Source: Paenibacillus kobensis NBRC 15729 (lineage in GTDB: Bacteria; Bacillota; Bacilli; Paenibacillales; Paenibacillaceae). From it: 33,903 bases of DNA. Of this stretch, positions 1 to 9,500 are shown in pieces; position 1 is the stretch's first letter, and the number at the start of each line of letters is the position of its first letter. The DNA lies in contig NZ_BILZ01000061.1 in the NCBI RefSeq assembly GCF_004000825.1, forward strand, positions 1-33,903, read 5' to 3'. Made by a program: the position numbers and the translations under genes. Below the pieces are notes generated by a model. That model was not told where the DNA came from. It saw only the letters and a list, made by a program, of their open reading frames with translations, and searched no databases.

Positions 1-139
1 GTTATGTTACTTTGCGTTTCTTTTCTCTCGCCGGCGTTGTTTCTCTCGGCCGGAATTAGAATATACCATGTACTCTCATGATTGTGCAACCCTTTTTTAT
101 AAAATAATTAAAATAAATGATTCAGCAACTATAAACTAC

Positions 140-461
140 TGCTTTGGCATGATTCCGCCCTCTCAACAGCGAGGGCTATCACTAATGACAGAAGAAAACC
201 GATTCTCCTTCTATATTATGAAGCAGGAGAGCTCTGCGGCAAATTAAAGCTCGCTTGGAGTCTTGGCTGAATAACAACATGCCAGTGAGATCACTCTGGA
301 CGAAAGCGTCCACGACACGCTCTAACGATAATCGTTCAGAGCCCGAGTAAGCTATAACATAATTTTAGAGAAATAATAGGATGGCATATATTGTAATAGT
401 AGTTCGAAGTTGATATCATGTCACAATGACAACGTTATTACAAATGTAAAGGGGTGTTGCC
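140..461 (+). promoter_or_regulatory. Leader and promoter region of the ABC exporter operon
   Basis: There is no gene in 1-461. Several small hairpins can be drawn between 150 and 345: GCCCTC/GAGGGC at 157-176, a TGGACG/CGTCCA stem near 296, and GCTCTAACGA paired with TCGTT-c-AGAGC at 319-342. A sigma-A-like promoter follows: -35 TTGTAA at 391-396, a 17-base spacer and -10 TATCAT at 414-419, which puts the RNA start near 426. Two inverted repeats flank or overlap it: TTGTAATA (391-398) with TATTACAA (436-443), and TGTCA (419-423) with TGACA (427-431). These could be operator sites. The hairpins lie upstream of this promoter, so they are not in its transcript unless a second start exists further up. 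No T-box or other riboswitch consensus is recognisable. Confidence 0.5.
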
Positions 462-1262
462 ATGAATAAATTTGCTGCTTATATCAACATTTCGTTCAAA
501 CAGTCCTTTCAATACAAATGGACGTTTGCAATGACACTGGCTACGCAGCCGATTCTGCTATTCATTAATATGGCGTTGTTTCGAAGCATCTACGACTATA
601 ACGGGGTAGACACGCTGAAGGGATATTCCTTCGAGCAAATGATCTGGTACTTTACCTCCTATATGCTGGTGCTAAGCTTCATATGGAACAGCACAGCCAA
701 TCAGATCGCGCGCAAAATCATTACCGGCGACCTGTCCATGGATCTGCTCCGGCCAGTCTCTCTATTTCAAAACTTGATGGCTAGGAGCATCGCTTCCCGG
801 TTGATTGCCATCATGATGGATTTTATTCCCGGCCTTGTTCTGTACAGCATTATTCTTCCCCCTAAGTTTCTAACCGTGCAATCCCTGCTCACGTTCATTG
901 CTGTTGTCATACCCGCTTTTCTCTTAAACTACTTATTCAATTACTTGCTCGGGATTACGGCAATTATTATTCAGAACAACGCCTCCCTGCTGTCGGTCGT
1001 CAACTTGCTGGCTGCTTTCACTGGCGGCGCGTTCATCCCGCTCGAGTTCTTCCCTTCCGCGGTAAACCGGATATTCGACTATCTGCCATTCAAGTACATT
1101 ATTTATTGGCCGATTCAATTTCTGCTTAACAAGCAGCCGGATACGGACTGGATTGTCGGCAAAGTTCTTCTTATTCAATTGGCTTGGATCGCCGGCTTGT
1201 ATTTGCTCTACCGCATCGTATGGAGAAAGCTGTTATCGAAATTCGGAGATGCTGGAGGTTAA
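462..1262 (+). CDS. ABC-2 type transporter permease subunit 1
   Basis: A 266-residue membrane protein with about six hydrophobic segments (for example residues 20-45, 60-80, 105-130, 140-195 and 230-255) and a basic, cytoplasmic-looking C terminus. It resembles the ABC-2 permeases that work in pairs with a DrrA-like ATPase (COG4587/COG3694/COG4586 type), which usually export drugs, lipids or glycans. The start is ATG 462, preceded by an AAAGGGG ribosome site about 6 bases upstream. The next gene begins 3 bases after the stop, so the two permeases are translationally coupled and probably form a heterodimer. The substrate cannot be read from the sequence. No resistance or biosynthetic gene lies beside the operon. 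Confidence 0.88.
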   Translation: MNKFAAYINISFKQSFQYKWTFAMTLATQPILLFINMALFRSIYDYNGVDTLKGYSFEQMIWYFTSYMLVLSFIWNSTANQIARKIITGDLSMDLLRPVSLFQNLMARSIASRLIAIMMDFIPGLVLYSIILPPKFLTVQSLLTFIAVVIPAFLLNYLFNYLLGITAIIIQNNASLLSVVNLLAAFTGGAFIPLEFFPSAVNRIFDYLPFKYIIYWPIQFLLNKQPDTDWIVGKVLLIQLAWIAGLYLLYRIVWRKLLSKFGDAGG

Positions 1263-1265
1263 CAT

Positions 1266-2063
1266 TTGAGAACGTTCGCTGAGCTCCTTCGCTTATTTTA
1301 TTACCAAAGCAAACTCAAAATAGCGCGTGCCATGATGTACCGCTTCGATTTTCTGATCGGCATGACAGTTGCGCTTCTATTCAGCAGCATCGGTCCGGTC
1401 TTGCAGTATTTGATCTTCACGCAGACGAAAGGGTTCCCTGGCTGGAACCTGAAGCAGATCATTTTGTTCCAGGGCGTGCTCTTATTCGTACTCGGCATAC
1501 GCCGAATCTTGTTCGGAGACCTTCATTACTTCATTATGGAACTCATTCAAAAAGGCGATCTGGACCGGCTGCTAATCAAGCCTTCTCCGGCGATCGGCAT
1601 TATTCTAAGCAACGGCTTCAATCTGAATGGGATCGGCACTTTCCTGGCAGGCTCCGTCATTATGGGCTATTCTATCTATTCGCTGGACTTGACCATAACG
1701 GCCGGTGCGATCGGACTGTTCGTATTGTCGATCTTGTTCGGCATCGTCCTGTTCATGGCGCTCGAAATATTGTTCACATGCGCAGTCATTGTACTGGTCA
1801 ACATCGGCCGGCTGGACGATATCGTCCAATCACTTACCGGCTTCGGGGAATATCCGCTCAGCATTTTCACCAGCACGCTTAAGATTGCGCTCGTAACGTT
1901 CATTCCGTTCGCTGTCTGGGTGAATTATCCGGCCGATGCGCTGCTTCATCGCTGGGACAATGCACAAGCGCTAGTCAGTTTCCTGTTCTGTATTCTATTG
2001 TTCGCGTTCAGTCTGTGGATCTGGAAGTTCTGTCTTAGAAGATATACGAGTGCGGGGGGATAA
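1266..2063 (+). CDS. ABC-2 type transporter permease subunit 2
   Basis: A 265-residue membrane protein, with roughly six hydrophobic stretches and the same length as its upstream partner but clearly different in sequence. The start is TTG at 1266, using the GGAGG at the end of the previous gene (about 1254-1258). The pairing of two unequal ABC-2 permeases followed directly by an ATPase is the usual arrangement of COG3694/COG4587 exporters. The C-terminal segment ends in basic residues next to the last membrane span. The stop overlaps the ribosome site of the ATPase gene. I infer that it forms the other half of the transport channel; the substrate is unknown. Confidence 0.87.
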   Translation: MRTFAELLRLFYYQSKLKIARAMMYRFDFLIGMTVALLFSSIGPVLQYLIFTQTKGFPGWNLKQIILFQGVLLFVLGIRRILFGDLHYFIMELIQKGDLDRLLIKPSPAIGIILSNGFNLNGIGTFLAGSVIMGYSIYSLDLTITAGAIGLFVLSILFGIVLFMALEILFTCAVIVLVNIGRLDDIVQSLTGFGEYPLSIFTSTLKIALVTFIPFAVWVNYPADALLHRWDNAQALVSFLFCILLFAFSLWIWKFCLRRYTSAGG

Positions 2064-2064
2064 A

Positions 2065-3087
2065 ATGAAGCCGATCGAACCGGTAATCGAAGTAAGCAAT
2101 CTCAGCAAAGTGTTTCGAGTGGCGCAGCGGGATAAATCAAGCCTCCTGTCGTCGCTGTCATCGTTAATTCATCGGCAATATGCACATATCGAAGCACTGC
2201 GGGACATCAATCTGCAAATTCAGAAAGGTGAAGTAAGGGCGCTAATCGGACCGAACGGGGCAGGCAAATCGAGTACGATCAAAGTGCTGACCGGCATTCT
2301 GTATCCGACTACCGGCAGCATTCGAGTACTCGGCGTCGATCCTTGGACGAACCGCAATGCACTCGCCTCGGAGCTCGGCGTTCTGTTCGGCCAGAAAACG
2401 CAGCTGTGGTGGGACTTGCCTGCACTGGATACCTTCTATCTGCACAAACAAATGTACAGCATTCCGAATCATTCGTATCAAGAGAACCTCGATTACTTCA
2501 TTGACGTTCTGTCTCTCCATCAAGTGGTGAAGAAGCCGGTTCGGCAGCTATCGCTTGGAGAGAGGATGAAATGCGAGTTCATATGCGCATTGCTTCACGA
2601 GCCGCAGCTCGTTTTCCTCGATGAGCCAACGATCGGTCTAGATATTTTCTCCAAAGAAGCGATCCGGGCCTTCGTGAAGAAGGTGAATAGAGAGAAAGGT
2701 ACGACGTTCATCATTACAACGCACGATCTAAGCGATATTGAAGACCTATGCAACAACGTAACGGTCATCAATCATGGCGGAATCGTCTTCAACGATTCGA
2801 TCGAATCACTCGGCACTTATTTCTCTTCCCGCAAAATTATCGATATCAAGTTTCAAAAACCAGTTCAAGAGAGCGAGCTGAGCAGCTACAACGTGATGAG
2901 CTTCAGCGGACTGTCGGCGAGCATTGAAGTCGATCTCGAACACAACCCTCTGCAGAGCGAGCTGCAGAGGCTGCTCGGCATCGGACTGATTCAAGACATC
3001 AACATTAATAACCCTAGCATCGAGTCAGTCATTAAAGATATTTATTCCAAGCCCCGGACAGGAGAAGATCTAGTCTTGAGCAAATAA
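2065..3087 (+). CDS. ABC transporter ATP-binding protein (DrrA/COG4586-like)
   Basis: A 340-residue ATPase that powers the two permeases encoded just upstream. Walker A (GPNGAGKSS) is at about residue 62, the signature LSLGERMKCE at about 162, Walker B (LVFLDEP) with its Asp near 186 and the H-loop TTHD shortly after. The domain ends near residue 225, and a C-terminal extension of about 110 residues follows, as is typical of the COG4586 group. I prefer ATG 2065, which sits 4 bases after the GGGGGGA at 2054-2060. The in-frame GTG at 2050 would lie inside the previous gene and has no clear ribosome site. The terminator at 3111 closes the operon. Confidence 0.93.
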   Translation: MKPIEPVIEVSNLSKVFRVAQRDKSSLLSSLSSLIHRQYAHIEALRDINLQIQKGEVRALIGPNGAGKSSTIKVLTGILYPTTGSIRVLGVDPWTNRNALASELGVLFGQKTQLWWDLPALDTFYLHKQMYSIPNHSYQENLDYFIDVLSLHQVVKKPVRQLSLGERMKCEFICALLHEPQLVFLDEPTIGLDIFSKEAIRAFVKKVNREKGTTFIITTHDLSDIEDLCNNVTVINHGGIVFNDSIESLGTYFSSRKIIDIKFQKPVQESELSSYNVMSFSGLSASIEVDLEHNPLQSELQRLLGIGLIQDININNPSIESVIKDIYSKPRTGEDLVLSK

Positions 3088-3110
3088 ATAGAGAAGATAA
3101 ACGATCGATT

Positions 3111-3134
3111 GGCGGGACTTGTTCCCGTCTTTTT
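3111..3134 (+). terminator. Rho-independent terminator of the ABC operon
   Basis: GGCGGGA (3111-3117) pairs with TCCCGTC (3123-3129) around a 5-base loop, with one G-T pair. Five T residues follow. It lies 23 bases after the ATPase stop codon. Confidence 0.85.
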
Positions 3135-3243
3135 GTATTGAACCGAAATTTGGAAGCCTATTTATTCCGATTTCGTGCAACTCTTCGTGCCGACGCTGCG
3201 TCAATGCTCATATCATCTACATCTAGAAAAGGTGGCGACCGCT

Positions 3244-4491
3244 ATGTTCACAATATCGATGCGCCGTAGTTTTTTGACTCTGCTTGTCGCTGTTCCGCTT
3301 GTTCTGTCCGGCTGCTCCGTCCACTCATCCCGCAGCTTGTCCCAGAGCGGATCTTCCGTTCAAATGGATACATCATCTTCAAGCGAAGCATCTGCTTCTG
3401 TTGCTCATCAGGGTGAAGCCGTTCAACCTTCATTGTCACCTGTCTCTACGGCTGCTAATTCGGTCTCAAGCCATGTCGGCATCCATCAAGTATCTGCCCT
3501 TCGTCTTGCCGATGCGAATACAGGATGGATTGCAGGAGACGGGCAAATTGCACGAACCGACGATGGCGGCGCGCACTGGAAGACGCAATATTCAGGTTCT
3601 GCAGCCGTGCTGCAACTATTCGCGCTGAATAGCAAGCTGGTCTGGGCGACGCTGGACAACGGTACCGGCAAGAGCGCGAGGCTCATTCGTTCTACGGACG
3701 GCGGAAGCCATTGGCAAACTGTCGGAACGGTTCCGAATCGGTCGTTTCTCCATTTTACGAACAATAAAACCGCATACAGCGGCAGTGCTGTCACGACGGA
3801 TGGCGGCGCCACTTGGTCGAAGCTGCCGACGCCTCCGAGCCTCATCGGCGATGTATATTACCATGATGCAGCGAATGGTTGGGCCGTTCAGAGCGGCAAA
3901 GGCAAGTTCATGTTTCTCCATACTGCGGACGAAGGCAAGCACTGGAGTACGGTTATGACACGCGCTGCAGAAGCTATGCCTCTCGATAGCCTCATCCGTT
4001 CGACCGGCAAGAACGATGCGTGGATCGAGCTGATTGGCGGTTCGGGCATGACACAGACGTCCTACTCCCTGTTCCATACATCGGACGGCGGCAAAAGCTG
4101 GCTCCCTGCCATCGTGAAGAATGGCGCCGGGTCCGGCCCCGCTCCAGGATTTACGATGAACGATACCGGCAAATATCCGTCTGGCACCGGTTCGAGTCCG
4201 GGAGCGTTATACGTCGTCAATCCGCAGACCGCTTTCATGGGCGGACAATGTATGGCATGCGATCATCCCAACACACTGACAGAGACGACAAACGGCGGCA
4301 AGAGCTGGTCTGTACGAAAAGGCGAATTCGACGGATACGGTCCTCAGTTCCTCTCTGCCTCTGACGCCAGCCACGTATGGTTGGTCACGACAGAAAATGA
4401 GAAACCATCCGTACTCTACACCTCCGCAGACGGCGGCCGCAGTTGGCACACAACGTATACTTTCAATAAACCGAAGCCGGTAACGAAATGA
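3244..4491 (+). CDS. Lipoprotein with YCF48/Asp-box beta-propeller repeats
   Basis: A 415-residue secreted lipoprotein. From ATG 3244 the N terminus is basic, then hydrophobic, then the lipobox LSGC with the lipidated Cys at residue 24, so it should be anchored on the outer face of the membrane. A Ser-rich linker of about 50 residues follows. The rest consists of about seven Asp-box-type repeats (TDDGGAHW, STDGGSHW, TTDGGATW, TADEGKHW, TSDGGKSW, TTNGGKSW, SADGGRSW), which build a BNR/YCF48-like beta-propeller. The ribosome site AAAGGTGG at about 3228 supports 3244; a GTG at 3175 gives an in-frame extension without signal-peptide character. Such propellers bind proteins or glycans, and no enzyme activity can be claimed. 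The gene stands alone, with a strong terminator after it. Confidence 0.87.
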   Translation: MFTISMRRSFLTLLVAVPLVLSGCSVHSSRSLSQSGSSVQMDTSSSSEASASVAHQGEAVQPSLSPVSTAANSVSSHVGIHQVSALRLADANTGWIAGDGQIARTDDGGAHWKTQYSGSAAVLQLFALNSKLVWATLDNGTGKSARLIRSTDGGSHWQTVGTVPNRSFLHFTNNKTAYSGSAVTTDGGATWSKLPTPPSLIGDVYYHDAANGWAVQSGKGKFMFLHTADEGKHWSTVMTRAAEAMPLDSLIRSTGKNDAWIELIGGSGMTQTSYSLFHTSDGGKSWLPAIVKNGAGSGPAPGFTMNDTGKYPSGTGSSPGALYVVNPQTAFMGGQCMACDHPNTLTETTNGGKSWSVRKGEFDGYGPQFLSASDASHVWLVTTENEKPSVLYTSADGGRSWHTTYTFNKPKPVTK

Positions 4492-4501
4492 TGACATGAC
4501 T

Positions 4502-4540
4502 AAAGCAGACGCCGATGTATAATCGGCGTCTGCTTTTTTG
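4502..4540 (+). terminator. Strong terminator after the lipoprotein gene
   Basis: A perfect 15-base stem (4502-4516 with 4522-4536) closes a 5-base loop and is followed by T residues. An A-rich flank on the other side means it could also end minus-strand transcription from the IclR gene at 4554. Confidence 0.92.
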
Positions 4541-4553
4541 TTTCCTATATTTC

Positions 4554-5327
4554 TCAGTTCCTAAGCCGGTATAAATTACGAAAGCCGAGCTCCTTGGAAA
4601 TCAGCTCAGCGTTTTTAAGAACGCAGCTGCTGTATTTCTCCACTTTATCCGGTGTGAATCGTATTGTAGGGCCCGCGCAGTTCAACGAGCCGATGACGGT
4701 GCTCTCGTATGAGAAGATTGGCGCTGCAATCCCTGTCGTTCCTTCCGTCGCTTCCCCTGAAGTGACGGCGTAACCCCGCATACGGATCATCTCTAGCTCT
4801 TGCTCGATGCTTTCACGGGTTAACGGCTTTAACGATGGAACGTTGTCCCAATCTACTTCCCGCAATATATCGTCCTTAGCCTTGTGCGGCATAAAAGCCA
4901 ATATCACCCGGTTGGAGGCACCGATAATCAGCGGGAGCTTCAGTCCGATCGGTTCCGATATTTTAAGAACTTGCGGAGAATCGATGCTGTCGATATATAC
5001 GCCTTCGGTATTTTCTCTCGAGGCCAAATAGACCGTTTCTTTCGTTTGACGAGACAACTGCTCCATGAAGGGACGGGCAACCGACCGGAACATAAGGCTG
5101 TCCCACATTAGGAAGCCGTATTTCATAATCGAGAGTCCTAGTTTGTATTTCTTCGTCTTCTGATTTTGCGTGACGAAGCCATGCTCGGTAAGCGAACCAA
5201 GAATGCGGTGCACACTCTGAACCGGCATATCCAGCTCCCGGCTGATCGTTGTGACACTTACCTCCCGCTCGCTGCCTTGCGGTACGAGATAGTCCAATAT
5301 ATGAATCGCCTTTGAAATGACGGACAT
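4554..5327 (-). CDS. IclR family transcriptional regulator
   Basis: A 257-residue DNA-binding regulator. Residues 1-60 form the winged helix-turn-helix typical of IclR proteins (SVISKAIHILDYL, then ISRELDMPVQSVHRILGSL). Residues 75-250 form the effector-binding domain, with the usual YLASRENTEGVYIDSI and VTSGEATEGTTGIAAPIF patterns. IclR proteins commonly control a neighbouring catabolic operon and repress themselves. Here the nearest neighbours are a glutamine amidotransferase on the same strand, upstream, and a convergent lipoprotein, so the target is not obvious. The start ATG 5327 has GGGGAGG about 6 bases upstream. Two inverted repeats in its promoter suggest autoregulation. Confidence 0.93.
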   Translation of the reverse strand: MSVISKAIHILDYLVPQGSEREVSVTTISRELDMPVQSVHRILGSLTEHGFVTQNQKTKKYKLGLSIMKYGFLMWDSLMFRSVARPFMEQLSRQTKETVYLASRENTEGVYIDSIDSPQVLKISEPIGLKLPLIIGASNRVILAFMPHKAKDDILREVDWDNVPSLKPLTRESIEQELEMIRMRGYAVTSGEATEGTTGIAAPIFSYESTVIGSLNCAGPTIRFTPDKVEKYSSCVLKNAELISKELGFRNLYRLRN

Positions 5328-5375
5328 TGTCAGTCCTCCCCTTCAGCATGTAATCGCGATGACGGGCTTGTATCA

Positions 5376-5430
5376 TGTTACATTACCTAACACACTAAAA
5401 TTATTATATCTTAATCCACTTTCAAAGTGT
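5376..5430 (-). promoter_or_regulatory. IclR promoter with two inverted repeats
   Basis: On the minus strand a perfect -10 TATAAT lies at 5404-5409; the -35 is weak. Just downstream of the expected RNA start is TGTTA-CATTACC-TAACA (5376-5392), and just upstream of the -10 is CACTTT-C-AAAGTG (5418-5430). Both are perfect inverted repeats, placed where a repressor would block RNA polymerase. Autoregulation by the IclR protein is inferred. Confidence 0.5.
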
Positions 5431-5513
5431 TGATTTCATGTTATCTTTCATCTGCAAAAGCCCTCCCCTGCCGCATTGTTTGTGGAATACTGAGGGTTGG
5501 GGCTTGTGCAGGT

Positions 5514-6203
5514 CTAGGACGCCGCGAGCCGATCAAGCAAAGCATACAGCAATCGGAACGAGTCCGAACTTCGCGCATATTCCGCACGAATCTGCTCGGC
5601 GCTCTGGATGTAAGGCGAATCAATTAATTCAACAGCCCACCGCTCTAGCATCTGCTCGATGCAAGCCGGTGTCGTCTCCCAATGGAACTGGAGTCCCATA
5701 ACATGGTCTCCCCAGGCAAAAGCTTGATGGCCGCATGCTCCAGAACGGGCAAGCCATTGCGCGCCGGGAGGGAGGTCGAACGTATCGCCGTGCCATTGAA
5801 ACGAGTAAAACTCCTCCGGCATCGAAGTCATCCAAGGATGAGTTTCCCCCGTTCGCTCAATCCGATGCCATCCGATTTCTTTTACCGAGTGACGGTACAC
5901 CTTGCCGCCGAGCAGTTCCGCCAGCATTTGCGCCCCGAGACAGATGCCTAATACTTTTATCCCTTGTTGGAGCGCTAACTGAATAAAGGCTTTTTCGTCT
6001 GCCAACCAACTGTATTTCTCATCGTCGTAAGCGCTCATAGGTCCGCCAAGAACGATCAACACATCGGTCTCCGCAAGCCATGCCGTATCCACTCCATCGG
6101 ATGGGTCGGTTACACAGAGCCAATGTCTATTGAGGTCCGCCCACTGCTCGAACGCTTTCGTATCGTCAAAAGCAAAATGTCTAAATGCTCGTATTTTCAG
6201 CAT
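5514..6203 (-). CDS. Class I glutamine amidotransferase domain protein (GMP synthase-like)
   Basis: A 229-residue free-standing class I glutamine amidotransferase. The nucleophile Cys88 sits in GICLGAQ and the other two triad members in LQFHWE (His174, Glu176). The oxyanion segment GGPMSAYD is near residue 53. Family members hydrolyse glutamine or a gamma-glutamyl compound; single-domain versions of this kind act on unknown or gamma-glutamyl substrates. I chose ATG 6203, with GGGGAG 9 bases upstream. The TTG two codons earlier (6209) is closer to that ribosome site and is less likely. The gene is followed on the same strand by the IclR gene, with about 185 bases between them that include a separate promoter, so they are not clearly one operon. 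Confidence 0.86.
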   Translation of the reverse strand: MLKIRAFRHFAFDDTKAFEQWADLNRHWLCVTDPSDGVDTAWLAETDVLIVLGGPMSAYDDEKYSWLADEKAFIQLALQQGIKVLGICLGAQMLAELLGGKVYRHSVKEIGWHRIERTGETHPWMTSMPEEFYSFQWHGDTFDLPPGAQWLARSGACGHQAFAWGDHVMGLQFHWETTPACIEQMLERWAVELIDSPYIQSAEQIRAEYARSSDSFRLLYALLDRLAAS

Positions 6204-6209
6204 ACTCAA

Positions 6210-6585
6210 CCACTCCCCTATGAAAATCGATTATCCATTCCGCTGCAGCCAGGCTCATTGTACCTCGCATTCCGGCAGGCATCACCCTGCCTTTCCCACA
6301 TACCGAGAATCAGGAAAAATAGTTATTCCATTCAGTTCGTTAGGTAGAATGCAACTTTTCAGTTCATTCTTTCTACCTATTTACTTTAAGAAAAGTTAAG
6401 CAAGAAATAACATTCTTTTATTGAATTCATATGACTACAGTCGTATACTTTCAGATGAAATGATAGTTTGTAGAATATTGGATTATTTTGAAGTAATTTT
6501 TCTAGGAGGTGACTCTACAGCATTAGAATGACTAGAAATATATGAATCTATATTATGGAATTGCACTCGAAGGGAGCCTTACATT
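6210..6585 (+). promoter_or_regulatory. Promoter and long 5' leader of the SLH protein gene
   Basis: A gene-free stretch. A hairpin GGCAGG/CCTGCC lies at 6274-6291. A good promoter follows: -35 TTGAAT at 6421-6426, a 17-base spacer and -10 TATACT at 6444-6449, giving a leader of about 130 bases. The leader contains a near-perfect anti-16S match, AGGAGGTGA, at 6504-6512. No ATG, GTG or TTG stands at normal distance behind it. The true ribosome site AAGGGAG (6570-6576) comes later, 9 bases before the TTG start. The idle Shine-Dalgarno sequence resembles the 5' mRNA stabiliser (STAB-SD) known from the Bacillus thuringiensis cry3A transcript; that role is inferred. Confidence 0.6.
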
Positions 6586-9500
6586 TTGAAGCAAACACCG
6601 AAAAAGCTAATCTCTCTCATGGTCGCCTTCATCGTTACGGTCATGACATTGGCAGCGCCTGCATCAGCAGAATCGTACCGCGATTCGGAGAAGCACTGGG
6701 CACAAGCCGCCATTAATCAATGGAGCGAATATGGCGTCGTTCAAGGGTCTGGAGGCGCATTCCGCCCCAATGACGATGTAACGAGAGCAGAATTCGCAAC
6801 GATGATCAACAACATTATGAAGTACACGGAGAAAGGAACTAATCCGTTCTCCGATATGAAAGCGGACGCTTGGTATTCCGATGCCATGCTGAAGCTGAAC
6901 CATGCGGGCGTTCTGAACGGCGTTGGCGGCAAAGCGCTTCCCAACAATCCGATTACACGGCAGGAAGCGGCAGTCATTCTGTTCAAAGCGTTTCATTTCG
7001 GACAAGCTTCTACCGCAGCTTCTTTCACGGACGGCACAGACATCGCAGCTTGGGCCCAAGAAGCGGTAACCGCGCTTGCATCTGCGAAAGTAATTAACGG
7101 CAGACCGGACGGGTCCTTCAAGCCGCAAGCACACTTGACTAGAGCAGAAGCGGTGACGGTATTCAACAATTTCATTCAAGATTTGGTTTCCAAGCCGGGC
7201 GATCACAAGAAAGACGTTCAAGGCAACGTGGTCGTCAATACGGCAGGCGCCGTTCTGAACGATATGAACATTTCCGGCAACCTGTACATTACGCAAGGCG
7301 TTGGCGAAGGCGAAGTAACACTCAATAATGTTGAAATCGAAGGCTCCGTATTCGTCGAAGGCGGCGGCGAGCATTCGATTATTTTCAACAGTGTAGACGT
7401 TAACGGCGCATTGGTTGTCAACAAGTACAACGGCAAAGTCCGCGTACTCGCAACCGGCACGACTTCGGTATCTGTCACGCGGCTGGAAAGCGGCGCTCTC
7501 CTCGTAACGAAGGAGCTCACCGGCGGCGGTTTCGAGACGGTCGAAATTCCGGCCGACGTAGTCGCAGGTCAAGAGATTGTTCTCGACGGCACGTTCAACA
7601 AAGTCGTCAATCAATCTTCCTCGGCGTCGATTACAGCTAACGGTACGATCAAAGAGCTCGTTGCAGACGCTGACACGAAGCTGAAAGGCGAAGTGAAGGT
7701 GGAGAAAGTATCCGGGGACAACAGTGCGTCGGTTAACGACAAACCGGTGTCCACGACGAGCAACACGAACACCGGCACTACTGGCGGCTCTCCATCGCCT
7801 GGTACTCCATCGCCGAGCATTCCAGGTGGACTGAGTACGGTTTCCGTAGTCGGCGTTTTGATTAACGAACGGGTCGTTTCGTTGTCCATTGGTCAAACAA
7901 AGCAGTTGACGGCAACAGTTCTCCCTACTAATGCAACTAATAAAAAGGTAACGTGGTCCGTAATTGGCGGCTCAGGCATCATCTCGATCGATCAGAACGG
8001 TCTCGTTACAGCGCTCAAAGAAGGCACGGCTGCCGTTAAAGTTGTCACAGAGGACGGCTCGAAGACGGACGAGATTACAGTGACCGTTCATAAAACGGCG
8101 TTTACCGTATCGCTCTCCAAATTCGAAGGCTCTGTCATTGATGCTGCTTATCCAGTAGATCCGGCTGTAATCGCGAACAGCGCCAGCCTGAACATCAAAG
8201 ACTCTTTCAAAGCGTCCGAAAACATGTACGTTGCAACGATAACGGCGAGCAGTAAACTTCAAGCGACAACAGCGCCTGCAGGACAATTCGCTTACGTAGT
8301 CGCTACGCTCAAGGACAGCAACGGCAATCCAGTTACCGACACAACGGACTTTACAGTTACTGTAACGAAAGCCGTGTATTCGTATTCCCCTGTGTTCGGC
8401 GAAGGCATTTCGAGCAGCTTGAAGGCGGGCAGCTTTATCATGAAGCTGGACAGCAAAGATCTGACAACGATCCAGCACATTGAATGGAAGATTACTCGTC
8501 CGGGTTACGAACCGATTTCCATCTATATGACGTACGCGCCTTTCGATGTCGCTAGCATCAAGTCAGTCGGACCGATTACAGGCGATCCGGTTGTCGGATC
8601 TACTTTAACAGCCGGTGCTGCCCAATATGAAGGCACGCCTGCCAATAACAACCTCACTTACCAATGGTCCAGAACCGGTGCATCCAACGCATTTTTAACT
8701 ATCATCCCAGGCGCAACGTCAAGCACTTATGTAACAACTAATGATGATGTAGGAAAATATATTCAAGTGTTAGTTTCGGCGGATAATACTCATGTCCTCG
8801 GCTCGGTAGGGAGCTCGGCATTCGGACCGATTACGGCACCGGTCGACCAGACGGACCTATTCACCGCTATCGAAGACGCCTATCTTGCGAACAACGTCGA
8901 TCAGAACAACATCATTTCCGATCTGAATCTGATGACGTCGCTCTCTCAATACCCAGGTGCTACGCTCTCGTGGTCGTCGGATATGCCAACAGCCATCTCG
9001 AACGTTGGTGCAGTCACGCGCGACAGCGAGAACGATCAATTCGTCAATCTGACGGTCACGATCAGCGGTACGGTTACGGCAACCAAAACGTACGAGTTGA
9101 TTGTAAGAAGAAATGGTACGGACAACGTCGGTACGGGCAATTATATCGACTCCTATTTTGCCGAAGGTTATCCGCAAGCCTACGTCAAGGACGGCACGAT
9201 CTGGGTTCGCTATATGCTGACCGCTCCTGCTGAAGTGTATATGGTCGTCAATACGATCAATGGACACTGGGATTCCGATGTAAAGGCTGGATTGGAAGGC
9301 CATTCCGGTACGAATAATACGATCGTCTACGCGAATAAGTGGCCTTATTTCAATATCGACAATTCGAAAGTCAACCAAGTACAAGACTTCGATACCGGAG
9401 CGGAGTTGTCGGACGGGGCTGCTAGAGTCGAGTTCGTTATTAAAGACGCGAGCCAGAACTATACGTCGAGCAATGTAACGACTGTTCATTTCGACCAAAC

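Noticed and set aside
140..360. T-box or other known riboswitch before the ABC operon
   Set aside because: No AGGGTGGNACCGCG element or other class consensus, and the hairpins lie upstream of the best promoter.
6664..7896. Minus-strand ORF of 410 residues inside the SLH gene
   Set aside because: Antisense shadow of a long, clearly coding gene; composition is Arg/Cys-rich and there are no domains.
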